From Meira nashicola (Eukaryota > Basidiomycota > Exobasidiomycetes > Exobasidiales > Brachybasidiaceae): a DNA stretch of 64,000 bases. The stretch lies in the NCBI GenBank assembly GCA_001600355.1, contig BCJU01000004.1:868001-932000 (forward strand). Reading direction: 5' to 3'. Shown one piece after another: positions 40,008-51,448 of this stretch. How positions within the stretch are numbered: the first letter of the stretch is position 1; every line of letters starts with the position of its first letter. Under the pieces are notes generated by a model, which had not been told where the DNA came from, ran no database searches, and worked only from the letters and a program-made list of their open reading frames with translations. Made by a program: the position numbers and the translations under genes.

Positions 40008-40967
40008 ATGTCGTATTCGTACAATTCCCGAGCTCGAGTTTATGGAAGACGCGATGATCGATACTGGTCTGGGTCTTACGATCGGTCTTCGTATGGTGAA
40101 CGTGGCTATGAGCGTGAGAGGGATAGATATCGCTCGACACCCTACAATAGCTCATCCCACTCCAGACCATCCTCCTCTTATCACAGCTTACCCACCAATT
40201 ATGCAAGAGATGAAGGACGACGTTCAAATCGAGCAAACGATGCAGACCGTGCCGATCCTGCGGGCAGTAAAGCTAATGAAGATCGTAATGGAATCAAAAC
40301 AAGAGATCTAGGGTATGCATTTATCGGCAAAGAAAAGCATCGATACCTTCAAACCGAATTGCGTAGTCAAATGTCGAACGCAACTGAAAAAGGCGAACAA
40401 GAAGAATCGGATGGCTTACCTGCGGTACGATTAACTCCTAGAGATGTCGTAGAAGAATGTCGAAAATCAGGACATCTTGATGCCATTCGAAAAGAGATTT
40501 TGCAAGAATTTCAAGCGTCTAAAATCAAAGAATCTTTCTTTGAACGTTTGGAAAAGTACATGTTGGAAAGATTGGAACACCTCACTCCTAAACAACGACA
40601 GAAGCTCGCAGGACAAGATCAGAGATTGCAACATGCTGAACTGACTCGCTGGATTGAGGAAGGAAAAGGGGCAGCGGATATCTTTGATGATTTGTTCAAA
40701 CAATTACAAGGAAAAAGTGGAGAGGAAGATCAGCCTGGTCTATTTGCTCAGCAGGATGGAAGATTAGAAAAAGACATCCGTGGACGTTTGCAAGATGTCA
40801 TCGCTGAGAAAAAGAGGATGCAAAGTGCAATTAATGAAGCGGATAGCGATGACGAAGAGAGTAGCAGTATGAACACTCCGATGTTCAAATCCAGTGCCAC
40901 ACCTTCAGGAAGGGATACGCCAAAGGACGTTGGCAGTATCGGAAATCAAACACCCCTGCCATCATGA
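40008..40967 (+). CDS. COMPASS subunit Shg1-like protein
   Basis: Shg1 is a small subunit of the Set1/COMPASS histone H3-K4 methyltransferase (relative of animal BOD1). From the ATG at 40008 the product is 319 aa. The first 110 residues are rich in Arg, Tyr, Ser and Asp and look disordered (SYDRSSYGERGYERERDRYR). A helical domain follows at about 145-230: VVEECRKSGHLDAIRKEILQEF, then SFFERLEKYMLERLEHL and LTRWIEEGKG. This has the F-K-K-x-G-x-x-D-x-x-R-K-xx-L pattern of Shg1/BOD1 N-terminal helices. A Ser/Pro tail ends the protein. I preferred this ATG over one 17 codons upstream because the upstream segment reads as leader. The family match is by pattern, not search. Confidence 0.65.
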   Translation: MSYSYNSRARVYGRRDDRYWSGSYDRSSYGERGYERERDRYRSTPYNSSSHSRPSSSYHSLPTNYARDEGRRSNRANDADRADPAGSKANEDRNGIKTRDLGYAFIGKEKHRYLQTELRSQMSNATEKGEQEESDGLPAVRLTPRDVVEECRKSGHLDAIRKEILQEFQASKIKESFFERLEKYMLERLEHLTPKQRQKLAGQDQRLQHAELTRWIEEGKGAADIFDDLFKQLQGKSGEEDQPGLFAQQDGRLEKDIRGRLQDVIAEKKRMQSAINEADSDDEESSSMNTPMFKSSATPSGRDTPKDVGSIGNQTPLPS

Positions 40968-41341
40968 CATGGTCTAAGGGACATATACCCATTTTACCCT
41001 GCTTTTATTTGTTGTATTATTAAGGAATGTATCTTACTGTTGTAATTGTATCACACTTGTGAGATCAAGGTTTGTGTGTGAAATTTTGCCATCGCCGGAT
41101 CTGATAAAGGTGATCACGTACATGCAACCTATTTGATCATTATTATGATTGAATCGGACATTGACAGACAGTAGATAGAGTGAATACAAAAAGATACAAA
41201 AAATGAAAAGCGAGCTTGAGAGACGGAGCAGTAAAAGTGATATAGGGAATTGTAATGAGGATTGCAAAAGTTGTACGTATCAGAAGACAATCACTGGATT
41301 GACTGCGCCTGGCATACTGATTGGAATTCAGGTTGGATCGA
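40968..41341. other. Convergent intergenic region
   Basis: About 370 bases between the convergent 3' ends of the Shg1-like and Ubc8 genes. Nothing beyond AT-rich 3' flank was recognised. Confidence 0.4.
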
Positions 41342-41914
41342 TCATAGTTCCATATCGCCTGCCTCATCTTCGGAGAAACTACCAACATCGCTCATCTCTT
41401 CCTCTTCTTCATCTTCACTCCCTCGATCATCTTCTTCGCCATCACCTCCAGCCTTTTCGGCACATTCCTTTGTTGCGTACTTTGATACGTATTCGCGCAC
41501 TTTTGCATCGTACGTCTTTGGTTCTCTCATTAATAAAGCAGCCGCTTCTCCATTCAAAGGATCTTGTGGATTAGGATAACGTAATAATTGAGGCAAAAAA
41601 ACTTCAAAAATGTTCAACATATCAAACATGGGTGACCAAGTTTGATTGATTACGTCCAAACAAACCGATCCACTCAATTCGTCGATATTTGGATGAAAAA
41701 TTTTGTTCATAAATCCTATACTTGGAGATTTGTAAGGATATGAATCTTGTAATTCAACATGAATTTTCCATATTCCTCCTTGAAAAGGCGTCTCACTAGG
41801 TCCATGAAAGCGAACAAAGAATTCTTGCATGCTATCATTTACTAAAGTGACCTCATGATCGGACATGAGCAATTTCATCATGTCCGTCTCAATACGACGT
41901 TTTGGACTACTCAT
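41342..41914 (-). CDS. UBC8: Ubiquitin-conjugating enzyme E2, Ubc8/UBE2H type
   Basis: Carries activated ubiquitin for an E3 ligase; in yeast Ubc8 works in degradation of gluconeogenic enzymes. The 190-aa, intronless product aligns end to end with UBE2H as I remember it. It opens with [14 protein letters not shown], then [21 protein letters not shown] with the HPN motif (74-76). The active-site Cys is residue 85 in [13 protein letters not shown]. The C-terminus is an acidic tail ending [12 protein letters not shown], almost the same ending as the human protein. Length and tail support this subfamily over other E2s. Confidence 0.96.
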   Translation of the reverse strand: MSSPKRRIETDMMKLLMSDHEVTLVNDSMQEFFVRFHGPSETPFQGGIWKIHVELQDSYPYKSPSIGFMNKIFHPNIDELSGSVCLDVINQTWSPMFDMLNIFEVFLPQLLRYPNPQDPLNGEAAALLMREPKTYDAKVREYVSKYATKECAEKAGGDGEEDDRGSEDEEEEEMSDVGSFSEDEAGDMEL

Positions 41915-42662
41915 TGTGGGCGGAAGTATTGCTTACTGCGGTGAATTTGAAGTTTGCTTTTATACGATCGAATGTTGAACGGCAGTGATGGATGAATGTA
42001 CGAGATGGTAAATGTTGTGTTTCTTGATTGTAGAATAGCTCGCTTATCTTGCACTTTGATAATCGATATAACTTTGTGCCCGGGTCTCGCGCCTTGTACA
42101 ATCCAAAGAGCACAAGACACGGGCTGACCTAGGATGAATTTGGAACAGGTGTTGGACTTGACAGTAAAAAGAGGATGATGGTTAAAAAGATAAATTATGT
42201 ACTCAACAAAGACTCCACAAAGTGTAAGATAGGGAGGGAGGGTATGCATGCAGGCAGGCCTAGTGCAGCAAAAAATGATATATGTATGTAAGTACCCAGA
42301 TCAACACTGCCCATGCACGTAATGTAATGCGAGTGGTCAGAGGGCTTTGTCGGCTAAATTGGGCATACGGGTCCAAGTGCCGCTGTGTATGAGGCCTTTG
42401 CTCTTACAATGCACGCCATATCGTTGAATTTTTGAGCCTTAAACGGAAGGCGCTGCGCTTATCTAGCGTATTTTAAAAAGTTTATGAGTACATCATGGTA
42501 CTTAAGATGAACCCGAGAGGTTACAAGGTGTCGATATGCTTATTCATCGTTTCTATTGCATGACTATGAGCAAGGTACATAAAGTAAAAAGTCTATAAAA
42601 ATCGTCGTGCTTTATTCTGGTGCAATTGCAATATAAGCAAAAATATAAGAATGATATCAGTA
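41915..42662. other. Intergenic region between Cho2 and Ubc8
   Basis: About 750 bases upstream of Ubc8 and downstream of Cho2. GCGCTGCG (42450-42457), the reverse complement of the recurring CGCAGCGC, lies in a small GC patch followed by TAGCGTA. Repeated ATGCATGCA-like letters near 42244 are too short to call. No gene was seen. Confidence 0.45.
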
Positions 42663-45600
42663 TCAACCATCTAAAACTTGATGTGCTTCGATGATATCGT
42701 GGGTCAATTTGCCAATGTTGGCCTCAGCAACAATCACTTCTGTCGTAAATTCCATATCAAAGCAAATATGAATTGCTTTTGCGATTCTCTTTGCTTGATT
42801 TATATGCCAAATGGTGAAATCATCTTCATCATTTGTGGCTTTCTCCTTTTGCTCTTCTGTTGGGGTAGATTTGCCATCATCTGTATCTGCATCTTTGCTA
42901 TCATCGTTGGAATCTAGCAATGCATTTCTAACAATATTACTGAGAATTGCATAAATTTGTTTGTATGACGTCAAATCTTTTGGTTTTTCAGCAGTGATGA
43001 TGAAAGGCAAAGTTCTTGCTAAAACATTATGCTTAGCATCATGATGGTATCGCACTTCGTACGTTCCTGGCTCCCATGGCAATTTGTTACCTTGAAAGAT
43101 AACGACATCTTTTGTTGCTTTCTCGCTCTTTTTGTCGTTCGAATTTGGAGATTTGATTGGTGCATTACCATCCCATTCATCCTCTTCGACGGCAATCCAA
43201 TTTCCTTGACTTGAAATTTTTGTTACTAATCTCGATTCATCTGCAGCAGCTTCATCGCCGAATCTGGAGACAAGGTAAATGCCGATCCAATCCCGTCTAC
43301 TGTGAGTTTTGGGAGCAGTCCATTGAACTTTGATTGGCTCACCCAGAGCAAATTTATCGTTGGTGGCAAGAGTGGATTGAGAGGGTAAAATTCTCACTGA
43401 ATATTGACTTCGATCAATCGTTGCAACATCATCACCTTTGCGAACGATCAAGAGTCTATCTTTACCTTGTTGATATAAGCTACGGGTGTCCTTAACGATT
43501 TCTTCCAAAGCAGGCCTACCTTTTGTCATCAAATCTTCCAAACGTTCACTTGCATCTTTTTGATATTTTTGCCATTCACGTGTCATCTCTTGAACTTTCG
43601 GGTGGGATTGAGCAGCCGAGAAAAATCCACTGTTTCGTTCTGCAACGCCCTTTAATTGCTTGCTTACACCTCCTTGTCTTGAGATTGCTGCTTCACCATA
43701 CAATTTTGCCATATGAGGATTTTCCACGCTGCTCAAGAAGATCCAATGTGCCAAATAACTGATCACTGCCATAGTCAGAGCAATCTTGCTACCAGAGATC
43801 AATACAAGTCCAAAGAATGCAGCACCTCCCATAGTACGTTCGGGATTATTCAAGAATCGATAAATACCCGTATAGTACAATTGATGCGGATATTCATCAA
43901 TGAAGAAATCACCATACAGCCATCCAAACGGTCCCAAAACTGAATAAGAGGAAGTTGCAGTCCAAATATGCAGAGCAATTAGCAAGGATCCCAGAACATG
44001 TCGAAGTAGATCGGAACCTGCCGTCCAATCGGAATTGATTGGAACATAGCATTTCCAACAGAGAACCGTGAAAGATACATAGGTCATTACCAGGGAAGTG
44101 TTGTAAATCACTTTCCAATTCGAAAAGGCTGCATACACAGCATCGATACTATGATCGTAAACGTAATGTTTGAGATAATGTCTGACCATCCATTTATTAT
44201 TGGATTGAGCGTGTAATAATGCACCCAAACCAAAAGAGTGAAACAATCTCCAAAATAATGCGTTCAAATAAAATACGACCAATGATGACGTTGGACCGAG
44301 CTTTGGAAATAAATTTGGAATTATTGCATAGAAAACGGCAATAATAAGCAAGAAATCAGTTGCTCGTAAAGGATCAATATTTTGAAAGACGACCACATCA
44401 TGTTGGAATAGTTTGTGATGAAGATCGTGAAGATTGGTAATGCGATGAACGTTACTATCGCTTCGAGCTCGACCAGTAGACGACTTGGAATCTTTGTGAA
44501 TCTTTGTCACTTTTTGTCGTTTTCCGACAAAGTCGTCATCGATGCTAAACTCATCTTCACTTGTTGAAACTGTATCTCCGCTGATAGATGAAGGAGGATT
44601 TGAAGATCCCAAAATACCATCGTTGCCGATCGCATGATTGTTGGTGGCTCCTGGCGTTGCAGCTTCTTGTCTGGAAGCGGCATTGTATGGTGCTGTATTT
44701 AATGGAATACGTGCTGCGATTGGCTTCTTTTCGCCATAAACGCGATCGATATGCGGTCCTTCGAAGAACTTGAGGAATAAGAATTGGGATGCATGAGCTG
44801 CCAAGGAGACAAATAAAACGGCATAACTTCCTGAAACAAGCGATAAACCATAATAGCCTGCATAGCCCAATGAGTACATCGGATCTGGCGCACACTCATA
44901 AACACCATCGAATACCAAGCTTTGCAAGCATAAGAAAAAGCAATCTCCCCAATACCAAGCATAATCTTTCACTACTCTATGTGCGTCCATCTTGACCCAA
45001 AGATTGAAAAAGATTAATGTCCATCCTGCGATCCAACGAAGAACATGTAGCATGACAGAATGACCTTCCGGGAAACGCAAACAGCTGAAAGCAAATAATG
45101 AATATGCAGTAAAATCGTTGAGCAAGATCACATCAACGATTGATCGGAATAAGAGCCAAACATTGTACTCTAACGGCATTGCATCGTATACGTAATCAGC
45201 GTCCATTTTAATCTTTAAATGACTCTTGATCCAAGCAGCACTTTTCGGTCTTCTTTGTGCATCGAACCATCCTTGACGTTTAACTTCTTTGATGATCCAT
45301 TTTCGTTCCGATTGAGCTTTTAATATGTATCCCAAACCACCGTTGTATGCGCCTCTCCAAAAGGCGAAATAGACAAAAAAGAAGACCTTGCGTAAAGTAC
45401 CTTTGAGTACGAAAAATAGAATAATTTGTGTGCAAAGTGTAACGATTGTGATGATATCAAGTGCAGTCTTTGGCTTATTTGGCGCAAAGATGGAAGTGAG
45501 CATGTCGGGAGTGTGGGGAACAGTGAACACTGCGAGGGTAAAAAAAGATGATCGATTAGCTTTCTTGTATCGTACTTAACTCCATTCTCTTTACTTACCG

Positions 45601-45830
45601 GTACCGTCCGGCGTTCGGCCAAGAACTTTCTCCGAGTTAGCCGCAGCAGCCTTTTCCTTCTTTTCATCACCATCTGTAGTCGTTCGTTCGTCGTTCAAAG
45701 TTGAAAGAATGTCGTGCTTTGCTTCTGTACCACCTTTCTTGCGTTCCCGAATACCGTCGGAAATTGCATTGGGACGTTCATTGTCATTTTCCGGTACTGC
45801 GGAAGCGTTTGCCTTCAACGCAGATGACAT
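42663..45830 (-). CDS. CHO2: Phosphatidylethanolamine N-methyltransferase Cho2, two exons
   Basis: Endoplasmic-reticulum enzyme that makes the first methyl transfer from S-adenosylmethionine to phosphatidylethanolamine on the way to phosphatidylcholine. Exon 1 is 45830-45599 and exon 2 is 45529-42663. The 69-nt intron (GTAAGT...CGCAG) joins GRTPDGT to VFTVPHTPDML, a segment highly characteristic of Cho2. The product is 1032 aa. The N-terminal 70 residues are hydrophilic. Two methyltransferase-type repeats follow, each with several membrane helices and a PEMT ending (KFFEGPHIDRVYGE and SSVENPHMAKLYGE). The soluble C-terminal third has beta-rich segments (SRRDWIGIYLVSR, PGTYEVRYHHD). Full-length and apparently intact. 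Confidence 0.96.
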
Positions 45831-46994
45831 GATTATAGCTGATCAAAGCTTTTTTTGGGGTATCGTTAGAATGATGTAAGAGTATACAAAAAAATAATTG
45901 TTCTTTCTCTTTTACCTAGTGTGATCGTGTCGATAGAGAGGAATGAAAGTGATACTTGCAAAATTAATAATCAGATATGTATGTAGTCCTATACCATTAC
46001 AGGCAAAAATTTTCACTTTTGCGAGTTCGTGCAACTACAAGCGGTGTGCATTGATTTGCCCAATTTTACTAGTGTGTTGTGGAGTGGGAGGAGGAGTTAC
46101 TGTCGTGCATACAGTGCCCGGCGCTGCATCTCTAATCTAGAAACCCTTTTTGCACTTTCAGCCTTCTTCTAGTCGCTCTATTTTTTTAAAAAAAAGTGCA
46201 CACACAGTGCATAGGGCACAATCTGGCGTTACGCTATTTATTAAGTATGTGTGCATTGGAAATCGCGTCTTTTCAAGTCAAGCTTTAAAAAGGTGTGGGA
46301 AAGAGGGGAGAAGCCTACCGAGTACAAATCAGGCTCTTAACCCGAAAAATCAGTGAAGATCAATTTAGTGAGAAAAGCCTTGATTGCTAATCACACTGCT
46401 TGCCACAATACAAGAACAAGTATTTATTAAATTAGGGTTATAAAGTAGCTAAGATTCACCCTTGAATCCTACCTCCAGACATGATTTAGTACTGCAATAG
46501 TCTGTGTGGCTTTCTTTTACCAGCCTCTTTCAAGGAAAAACCGGCACGCGTAGATTAATGTCAGTATTGAAGCGTTTTTGACAAAGGGACTGGCAAAATC
46601 CGCTAAAATTTTATTTCTAGACCAACACTTATGGAGAAAATTAAAGCTTTTTCCAGTTCATGTCCATACACTTGTTCGTTGCTTGCAATCACACTTCAAT
46701 CCTGTCATTTGAAAGGTAGATTCATTTCTTGTGATCTACCATTTTGAAGGGGATCAGAAAGTCCTCTTGGCTTTCTCTCGGGGACACAAAAAAAAAACAA
46801 AGAGGACAGATATCAATCAAAGGCACGCAACGCTGTACCCTGGGGCGTTTAGAATTAGCAAGCAAACGGCAGGCCGAAAAGAGATCGAATTCATGCACAG
46901 AGTTTCATGTGATTGCGTGCGATTTCGAGTATGGTTCAGATCCAACTTTCATCACGTTTGATTAACAATTGTTTGTGAAAAAAACAAGTAGAAG
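45831..46994. other. Divergent promoter region, about 1.16 kb
   Basis: Between Cho2 and the TPR-protein gene. Several open frames of 65-76 codons exist on the plus strand but have no protein-like composition and overlap A- and T-tracts. No RNA gene or TATA box was recognised with confidence. Confidence 0.45.
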
Positions 46995-48749
46995 ATGTCA
47001 CGAGGCAAGAAGAAGATCAAAATTCGACGTTCAAAGATTGGCTCATCACAATCAAAAGGAGAACAAAACGGAAATGAAGAAGGTAGAATGGATGTATGTG
47101 GAAGGCGTAAAGATGACAAAAGTGGTATAAGACGGTCGATTAGTTCAAAGGGGTTCCCTCATCATTCTCACGAAGATGAAGAGTACGTTTGTGATCACAA
47201 AAAATTCGATGAAAGGAGCATCAAAAGAGTTTCTCAACTTTTATCAGATTTATTCGCAACTCATTTTATCTTAGCATTACCTTTACTATTTTATGAGGAA
47301 TTACAACGCATTGAGATTGAAGTAATTCGTGCAACTGTGATGGACTTTATCGAAGAAGGTTTGGATCCTAGAAAGATTAATTCGATCGCAAAAGATATCG
47401 ATACAGAATCAAGAATTAAAAGACAAACAGAAAAATATTTGGATAAGCTATGTTTGACAGTGACAAGAATTTCTACAGAAGATACTTTTGATCTAATTTG
47501 TGATCTTTCAGCAAGGCATGGACGCGATTTGAATAAATGGGGACCTCCTTGTGCTTGTTCTTTTGCTAATTGCTTAGGATGTTTACAAACTTTAACTGAA
47601 TCGGTATTGCAAACTCAACCTATCATTCCGGATATGAACAAATTCAGATCAGACAAATATTCTGCTTTTTCGATTAAAAATATCCTAAAACGAGAAAGGT
47701 CTGCTGATATTGGAACGTCATCCGAATCATCCTACAATCGATTCGCTGAAACATGGCAAGCATTGGATGATTTGTTCTGGAAAGTTTCAGGAAAGATTAA
47801 ACCTATGCAAATTCCTTCCATTAGAGGCGCGATTGACAAGATCAAGGCAACGAATGGTATGGCAACTTGGTATGCTGTCGCTTCTCGTGAATTGAAAACT
47901 TGGACTTCATATGGCAATAAAGGGAAAGGGAAGCGTGATGTGATTGAAACAATTCAAGAAGATATTTTAGCAGTCAAACATCTCACTTCGATTTTCAAAT
48001 GTTCGAACATCATAAACAGCAAAGAAGAAGATGATAGCGTTCGAGCATCATTTGCTATCAACGGTCGCAAATTACTTGGAAGAGTGTGCAAGGAACAGGG
48101 GAATGCGGCTTTTGAAAGAGGTTGTTACGTAGAAGCTGCAGAGCATTATACACGTGGGATTGGTTATGATGCAGAAAATGCAGTTATTCCATTAAATCGT
48201 GCGCAATGTTTCATCAAACTTGAACGATTCGAAGAAGCAGAAGATGATTGTTCAACATCTATTTTGATTGATGTGACCAATTATAAAAGTTGGTGTAGAC
48301 GTGCAAGAAGTCGATTTAATCAAGGCAAATTAGAAGAAGGAAAAAGTGATTTAGAACATGCACTTTTCCTTGCGCTTCATGATGAAAAGACATACAAAGA
48401 TCGTCTTCAGCTTTGTCAAGGTTTTTTGACAGATGCTGTGAAAGAATACAATCCAGGCTCCCTCATGAACAAGAAGTGGCAATTGCCTAGCTATTCAGAA
48501 ATTCAAGATATGCACAAACATGATAAAACATCATCATCAAGTAATAGTAAGAATAGCGATTCAAGTTATTGTACTGGATCAACAACAATTCCAGACGTTT
48601 CTGTTGAAGAAGTTTACACTCAAGTTTTATTTGCCCTCGCATTCAACATTATACTTAAACAAAAGACTGGAGTAGGTATAAGGGTACCTATCTCTCTTTG
48701 GAAAAAGCCTGAAAGTGTTTCAGAGAAGGTTAAATCTATTATGATATGA
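46995..48749 (+). CDS. TPR-repeat protein of unknown function
   Basis: The 584-aa, intronless product has a strongly basic start (SRGKKKIKIRRSKIG). A helical region of unknown type covers about 75-260, with a Cys cluster (CACSFANCLGCLQ, near 191-203). Tetratricopeptide repeats follow at about 360-470: KEQGNAAFERGCYVEAAEHYTRGI, AVIPLNRAQCFIKLERFEEAEDDCSTSI and NYKSWCRRARSRFNQGKLEEGKSDLEHAL. The repeats resemble those of Hsp90 co-chaperones, but the N-terminal part has no J domain, peptidylprolyl isomerase or other partner domain that I recognise. The tail is Ser-rich. A protein-protein adaptor role is the only safe inference. Confidence 0.7.
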   Translation: MSRGKKKIKIRRSKIGSSQSKGEQNGNEEGRMDVCGRRKDDKSGIRRSISSKGFPHHSHEDEEYVCDHKKFDERSIKRVSQLLSDLFATHFILALPLLFYEELQRIEIEVIRATVMDFIEEGLDPRKINSIAKDIDTESRIKRQTEKYLDKLCLTVTRISTEDTFDLICDLSARHGRDLNKWGPPCACSFANCLGCLQTLTESVLQTQPIIPDMNKFRSDKYSAFSIKNILKRERSADIGTSSESSYNRFAETWQALDDLFWKVSGKIKPMQIPSIRGAIDKIKATNGMATWYAVASRELKTWTSYGNKGKGKRDVIETIQEDILAVKHLTSIFKCSNIINSKEEDDSVRASFAINGRKLLGRVCKEQGNAAFERGCYVEAAEHYTRGIGYDAENAVIPLNRAQCFIKLERFEEAEDDCSTSILIDVTNYKSWCRRARSRFNQGKLEEGKSDLEHALFLALHDEKTYKDRLQLCQGFLTDAVKEYNPGSLMNKKWQLPSYSEIQDMHKHDKTSSSSNSKNSDSSYCTGSTTIPDVSVEEVYTQVLFALAFNIILKQKTGVGIRVPISLWKKPESVSEKVKSIMI

Positions 48750-49249
48750 TGAAGGATTTCATCAAACCGGTTGTATTATAAAACAGAACACAGAATAACT
48801 AACACACTCAAAGATTCCACTTCAATTTTCCGTAAATAATCGACAATTTTCATCATCATCATCTTTTTCAACTCATTTGTATCTATAGTCATCATCATAC
48901 CAGAACTACATATTTTCAAGTGTACCTTGTATTTCCAGAATCCAATTCCGTCTTTAACGAATTTTGAGCGTGTGTGTGATTAGCCAGCCATAAGGCGGCC
49001 GTTTCTTGCCCGCGAATTGGTAAAATTGCTGAGTCTGCGCCACGCTCTGGGGTGAATTTGAATACGCCACAAAAATTAATAAAATCAAGCTTGCTTGGTG
49101 GAGCGGTGATGCAATGCAAAGTGTTACTTTTGGGCGTTCGTACATGCATGCATGGCTGGTGCTTTCAAGAAAGAAAGAAAAAAAAGGACACTTTATAAAT
49201 TGCAGTTGTTAAATCTTGCTTACCATCACTACAATAACAAGAGGACAAA
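48750..49249. other. Intergenic region
   Basis: About 500 bases between two plus-strand genes. It contains a short ATC/CAT-type repeat (about 48850-48866) and a GCATGCATGCATG run near 49144. No gene was recognised. Confidence 0.4.
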
Positions 49250-51289
49250 ATGGCACAAGCTAGCCTTTCTCATGATTCCGAAGGTAGAAAAACGAATTCA
49301 GGGCAAGAAGCTGCTTATCCTCCTCAATCTTCTTCGATAGCTTTTCCCGAAGATCCATTCTCGGATACTTACAAACGATCACAAGCACAACAATTACACA
49401 ATCAACCACAATCAGGAGGAAGTATAAATGCAGATTCAATTGCAGATTGGGCGAAAGCAACTCGATTTACTGTATTAAATCATTTCTCTCATGTAACAAA
49501 CGTTGCCAGAAATGGAGCTCATAATCTTTTATCTTCACCTTTATTTCAACAACAATTAGGTGATAATGGAGATGAAAGTGCAGCAAGATCTTCTACTGCT
49601 TCTTTAGCAACCAGTTTGCTTCAACATGGTCCTATAGGACCTTTTGGACCAAATGATCCTTCTTGGAAACATAGCGAATTAGCTCAAAAAAGTGGAACGG
49701 GTGACTTTGATAGTGCTCACGTTTATCTTGCCAGATGGGCAAAGATTGTAGCAGAAGAAGGAGAAGCGAATCGAAGGCGAGAAGCAGAAGCAAGACGTGC
49801 TATTCATAAACAATCAATGGATGATGTAGAAGAATCAGAATTGGGCAATTTCGAAGTTTGGAATCGATTACCGCATATCGATCGACCAGAACCAACTCGT
49901 AGTAGGGATAATGCTATTTCTCTACAAGCTTGGAAATCACTATTTGATCAAGAGGGAAAGCCTATAATTACTAGAAGAGAAATGAAAGTACTCGTGTTTC
50001 AACAAGGTTTCGGAAAAGGTAAAGAACGTGCGATGGGAACGCATTGGGATCAATTAGACCCTCGTGCAGAATGTTGGAGTTTCTTGTTAAATGCTCAATC
50101 TTGGGACCCCTCAATCGGACAGGAAGGAAGGCGAAAGCTTTGGAATGAACGTTCAGAAGAATATTGGGGCATAAAAACGCAATATCTGACAAGTATGCAA
50201 TCATCTTCTGGAACGGAGAAGAAGGTGAGAAAGGAAGAAGAAGAAGTATCACAAGAAGAAGCAGAAGAAGAACAAAAGCGAGCAGAAGAAGCAACATTTT
50301 GGAAAGAGCAAAGACATCGAGTTCACGTAGATTGTTTACGTGTAGATCGTAAGATACCGTTCTTCAGCGATTATGATAACGAGGCATACGGCATAGGAGG
50401 TGGAGAAGATGGGGATGCTTATCAGAACGTAAATGCAAATGCACATGCTCAAAGATTAGAAGAAATTCTCTTGGCATATGTAGCCTGGGATAAAGTACGA
50501 GAAGCAAAAGCAGAAGGAAATGAAAAAGAAGAAGAGCGTGGACAGTTGGGTGGCTATGTACAAGGAATGTCTGACCTTTGTGCTCCTTTATACGCTGTCT
50601 GTCATGGAGATGAAGCAAAAACTTTTTGGCTTTTAGTCGGATTGATGAAAAGGGCAAGAAGGAATTTTTATGCTAATCAAAGTGGAATGAAGATGCAATT
50701 GCTAAATCTTCAAAAATTGATCTCAATCATGGATGCCGGTTTATATGGTCACTTGGAAGAGATTGATGGACTTAACCTTTTCTTCTGCTTCAGATGGCTT
50801 CTTGTCTGTTTCAAACGTGAATTTGATTATCCTGATATTTTGATCTTATGGGAAGGCATTTGGGCTGCAGAGGTAGACGAATACGATGGCAAAGATGCTA
50901 ACGATCATATTTCTCCTACAAGCGCATCGCTTTCTAATCATTTTCAAATATTCATCGCTTTGGCCATCTTGGAACAACAAAGGGATGTAATTGTTAAATA
51001 CCTTCACCATTTCGATGAAGTTTTACAGTATATGAACGGATTATCTGGACAAATTGATGTCGATCGTACATTGGCAGAAGCACAAGTTTTATGTTTATCA
51101 TTGAAACAGCTGATTAATCAACAGGATAAAATTAATCATCAATCACAATCGGGAACAGGTAAAGGGGATGAAGCTGCAACAATAGCAGCTGCTGCAATTG
51201 CTCCGGTAGATGATGAAATCAAGGCTCTAGTGGGTATTGACGCAAGCGAAAGTTCAAGCGTAGAAAAGAAAGTGATTTCATTACCATAG
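49250..51289 (+). CDS. Rab GTPase-activating protein with TBC domain, Gyp7-like
   Basis: Stimulates GTP hydrolysis by Rab proteins, probably Ypt7/Rab7 at the vacuole. The 679-aa, intronless product has a disordered N-terminus (1-220) and the Gyp7 entry segment LQAWKSLFDQEGKP. Then comes the TBC domain (about 245-590), starting RAECWSFLLNAQSWDPS. The arginine finger lies in VDCLRVDRKIPFF near residue 363 and the glutamine finger in GGYVQGMSDL near 438. A Glu/Lys-rich coiled segment is inserted at about 323-350, between the first TBC helices and the Arg motif, as in Gyp7/TBC1D15 proteins. Both catalytic fingers are present. Convergent with the following gene, 159 bases apart. Confidence 0.9.
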   Translation: MAQASLSHDSEGRKTNSGQEAAYPPQSSSIAFPEDPFSDTYKRSQAQQLHNQPQSGGSINADSIADWAKATRFTVLNHFSHVTNVARNGAHNLLSSPLFQQQLGDNGDESAARSSTASLATSLLQHGPIGPFGPNDPSWKHSELAQKSGTGDFDSAHVYLARWAKIVAEEGEANRRREAEARRAIHKQSMDDVEESELGNFEVWNRLPHIDRPEPTRSRDNAISLQAWKSLFDQEGKPIITRREMKVLVFQQGFGKGKERAMGTHWDQLDPRAECWSFLLNAQSWDPSIGQEGRRKLWNERSEEYWGIKTQYLTSMQSSSGTEKKVRKEEEEVSQEEAEEEQKRAEEATFWKEQRHRVHVDCLRVDRKIPFFSDYDNEAYGIGGGEDGDAYQNVNANAHAQRLEEILLAYVAWDKVREAKAEGNEKEEERGQLGGYVQGMSDLCAPLYAVCHGDEAKTFWLLVGLMKRARRNFYANQSGMKMQLLNLQKLISIMDAGLYGHLEEIDGLNLFFCFRWLLVCFKREFDYPDILILWEGIWAAEVDEYDGKDANDHISPTSASLSNHFQIFIALAILEQQRDVIVKYLHHFDEVLQYMNGLSGQIDVDRTLAEAQVLCLSLKQLINQQDKINHQSQSGTGKGDEAATIAAAAIAPVDDEIKALVGIDASESSSVEKKVISLP

Positions 51290-51448
51290 AGTAGACGTTC
51301 GTATGGGAGAACGGCCGTATAGCATTTTTTATTGTTTTTTTGTAAGAGTATGAATAATATCGTTATTGACTTTGAAAAATCGACAAAATGAATGAAGTAA
51401 GAATACATGATGATAAAATGTAAAAGATAATAATGTACAAGGGCTAAA

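Noticed and set aside
7496..42473. Recurring TAGCGTA(AA) in intergenic DNA
   Set aside because: About ten occurrences of a 7-mer in 64 kb on two strands is near chance for this composition, so it was not promoted to a finding.
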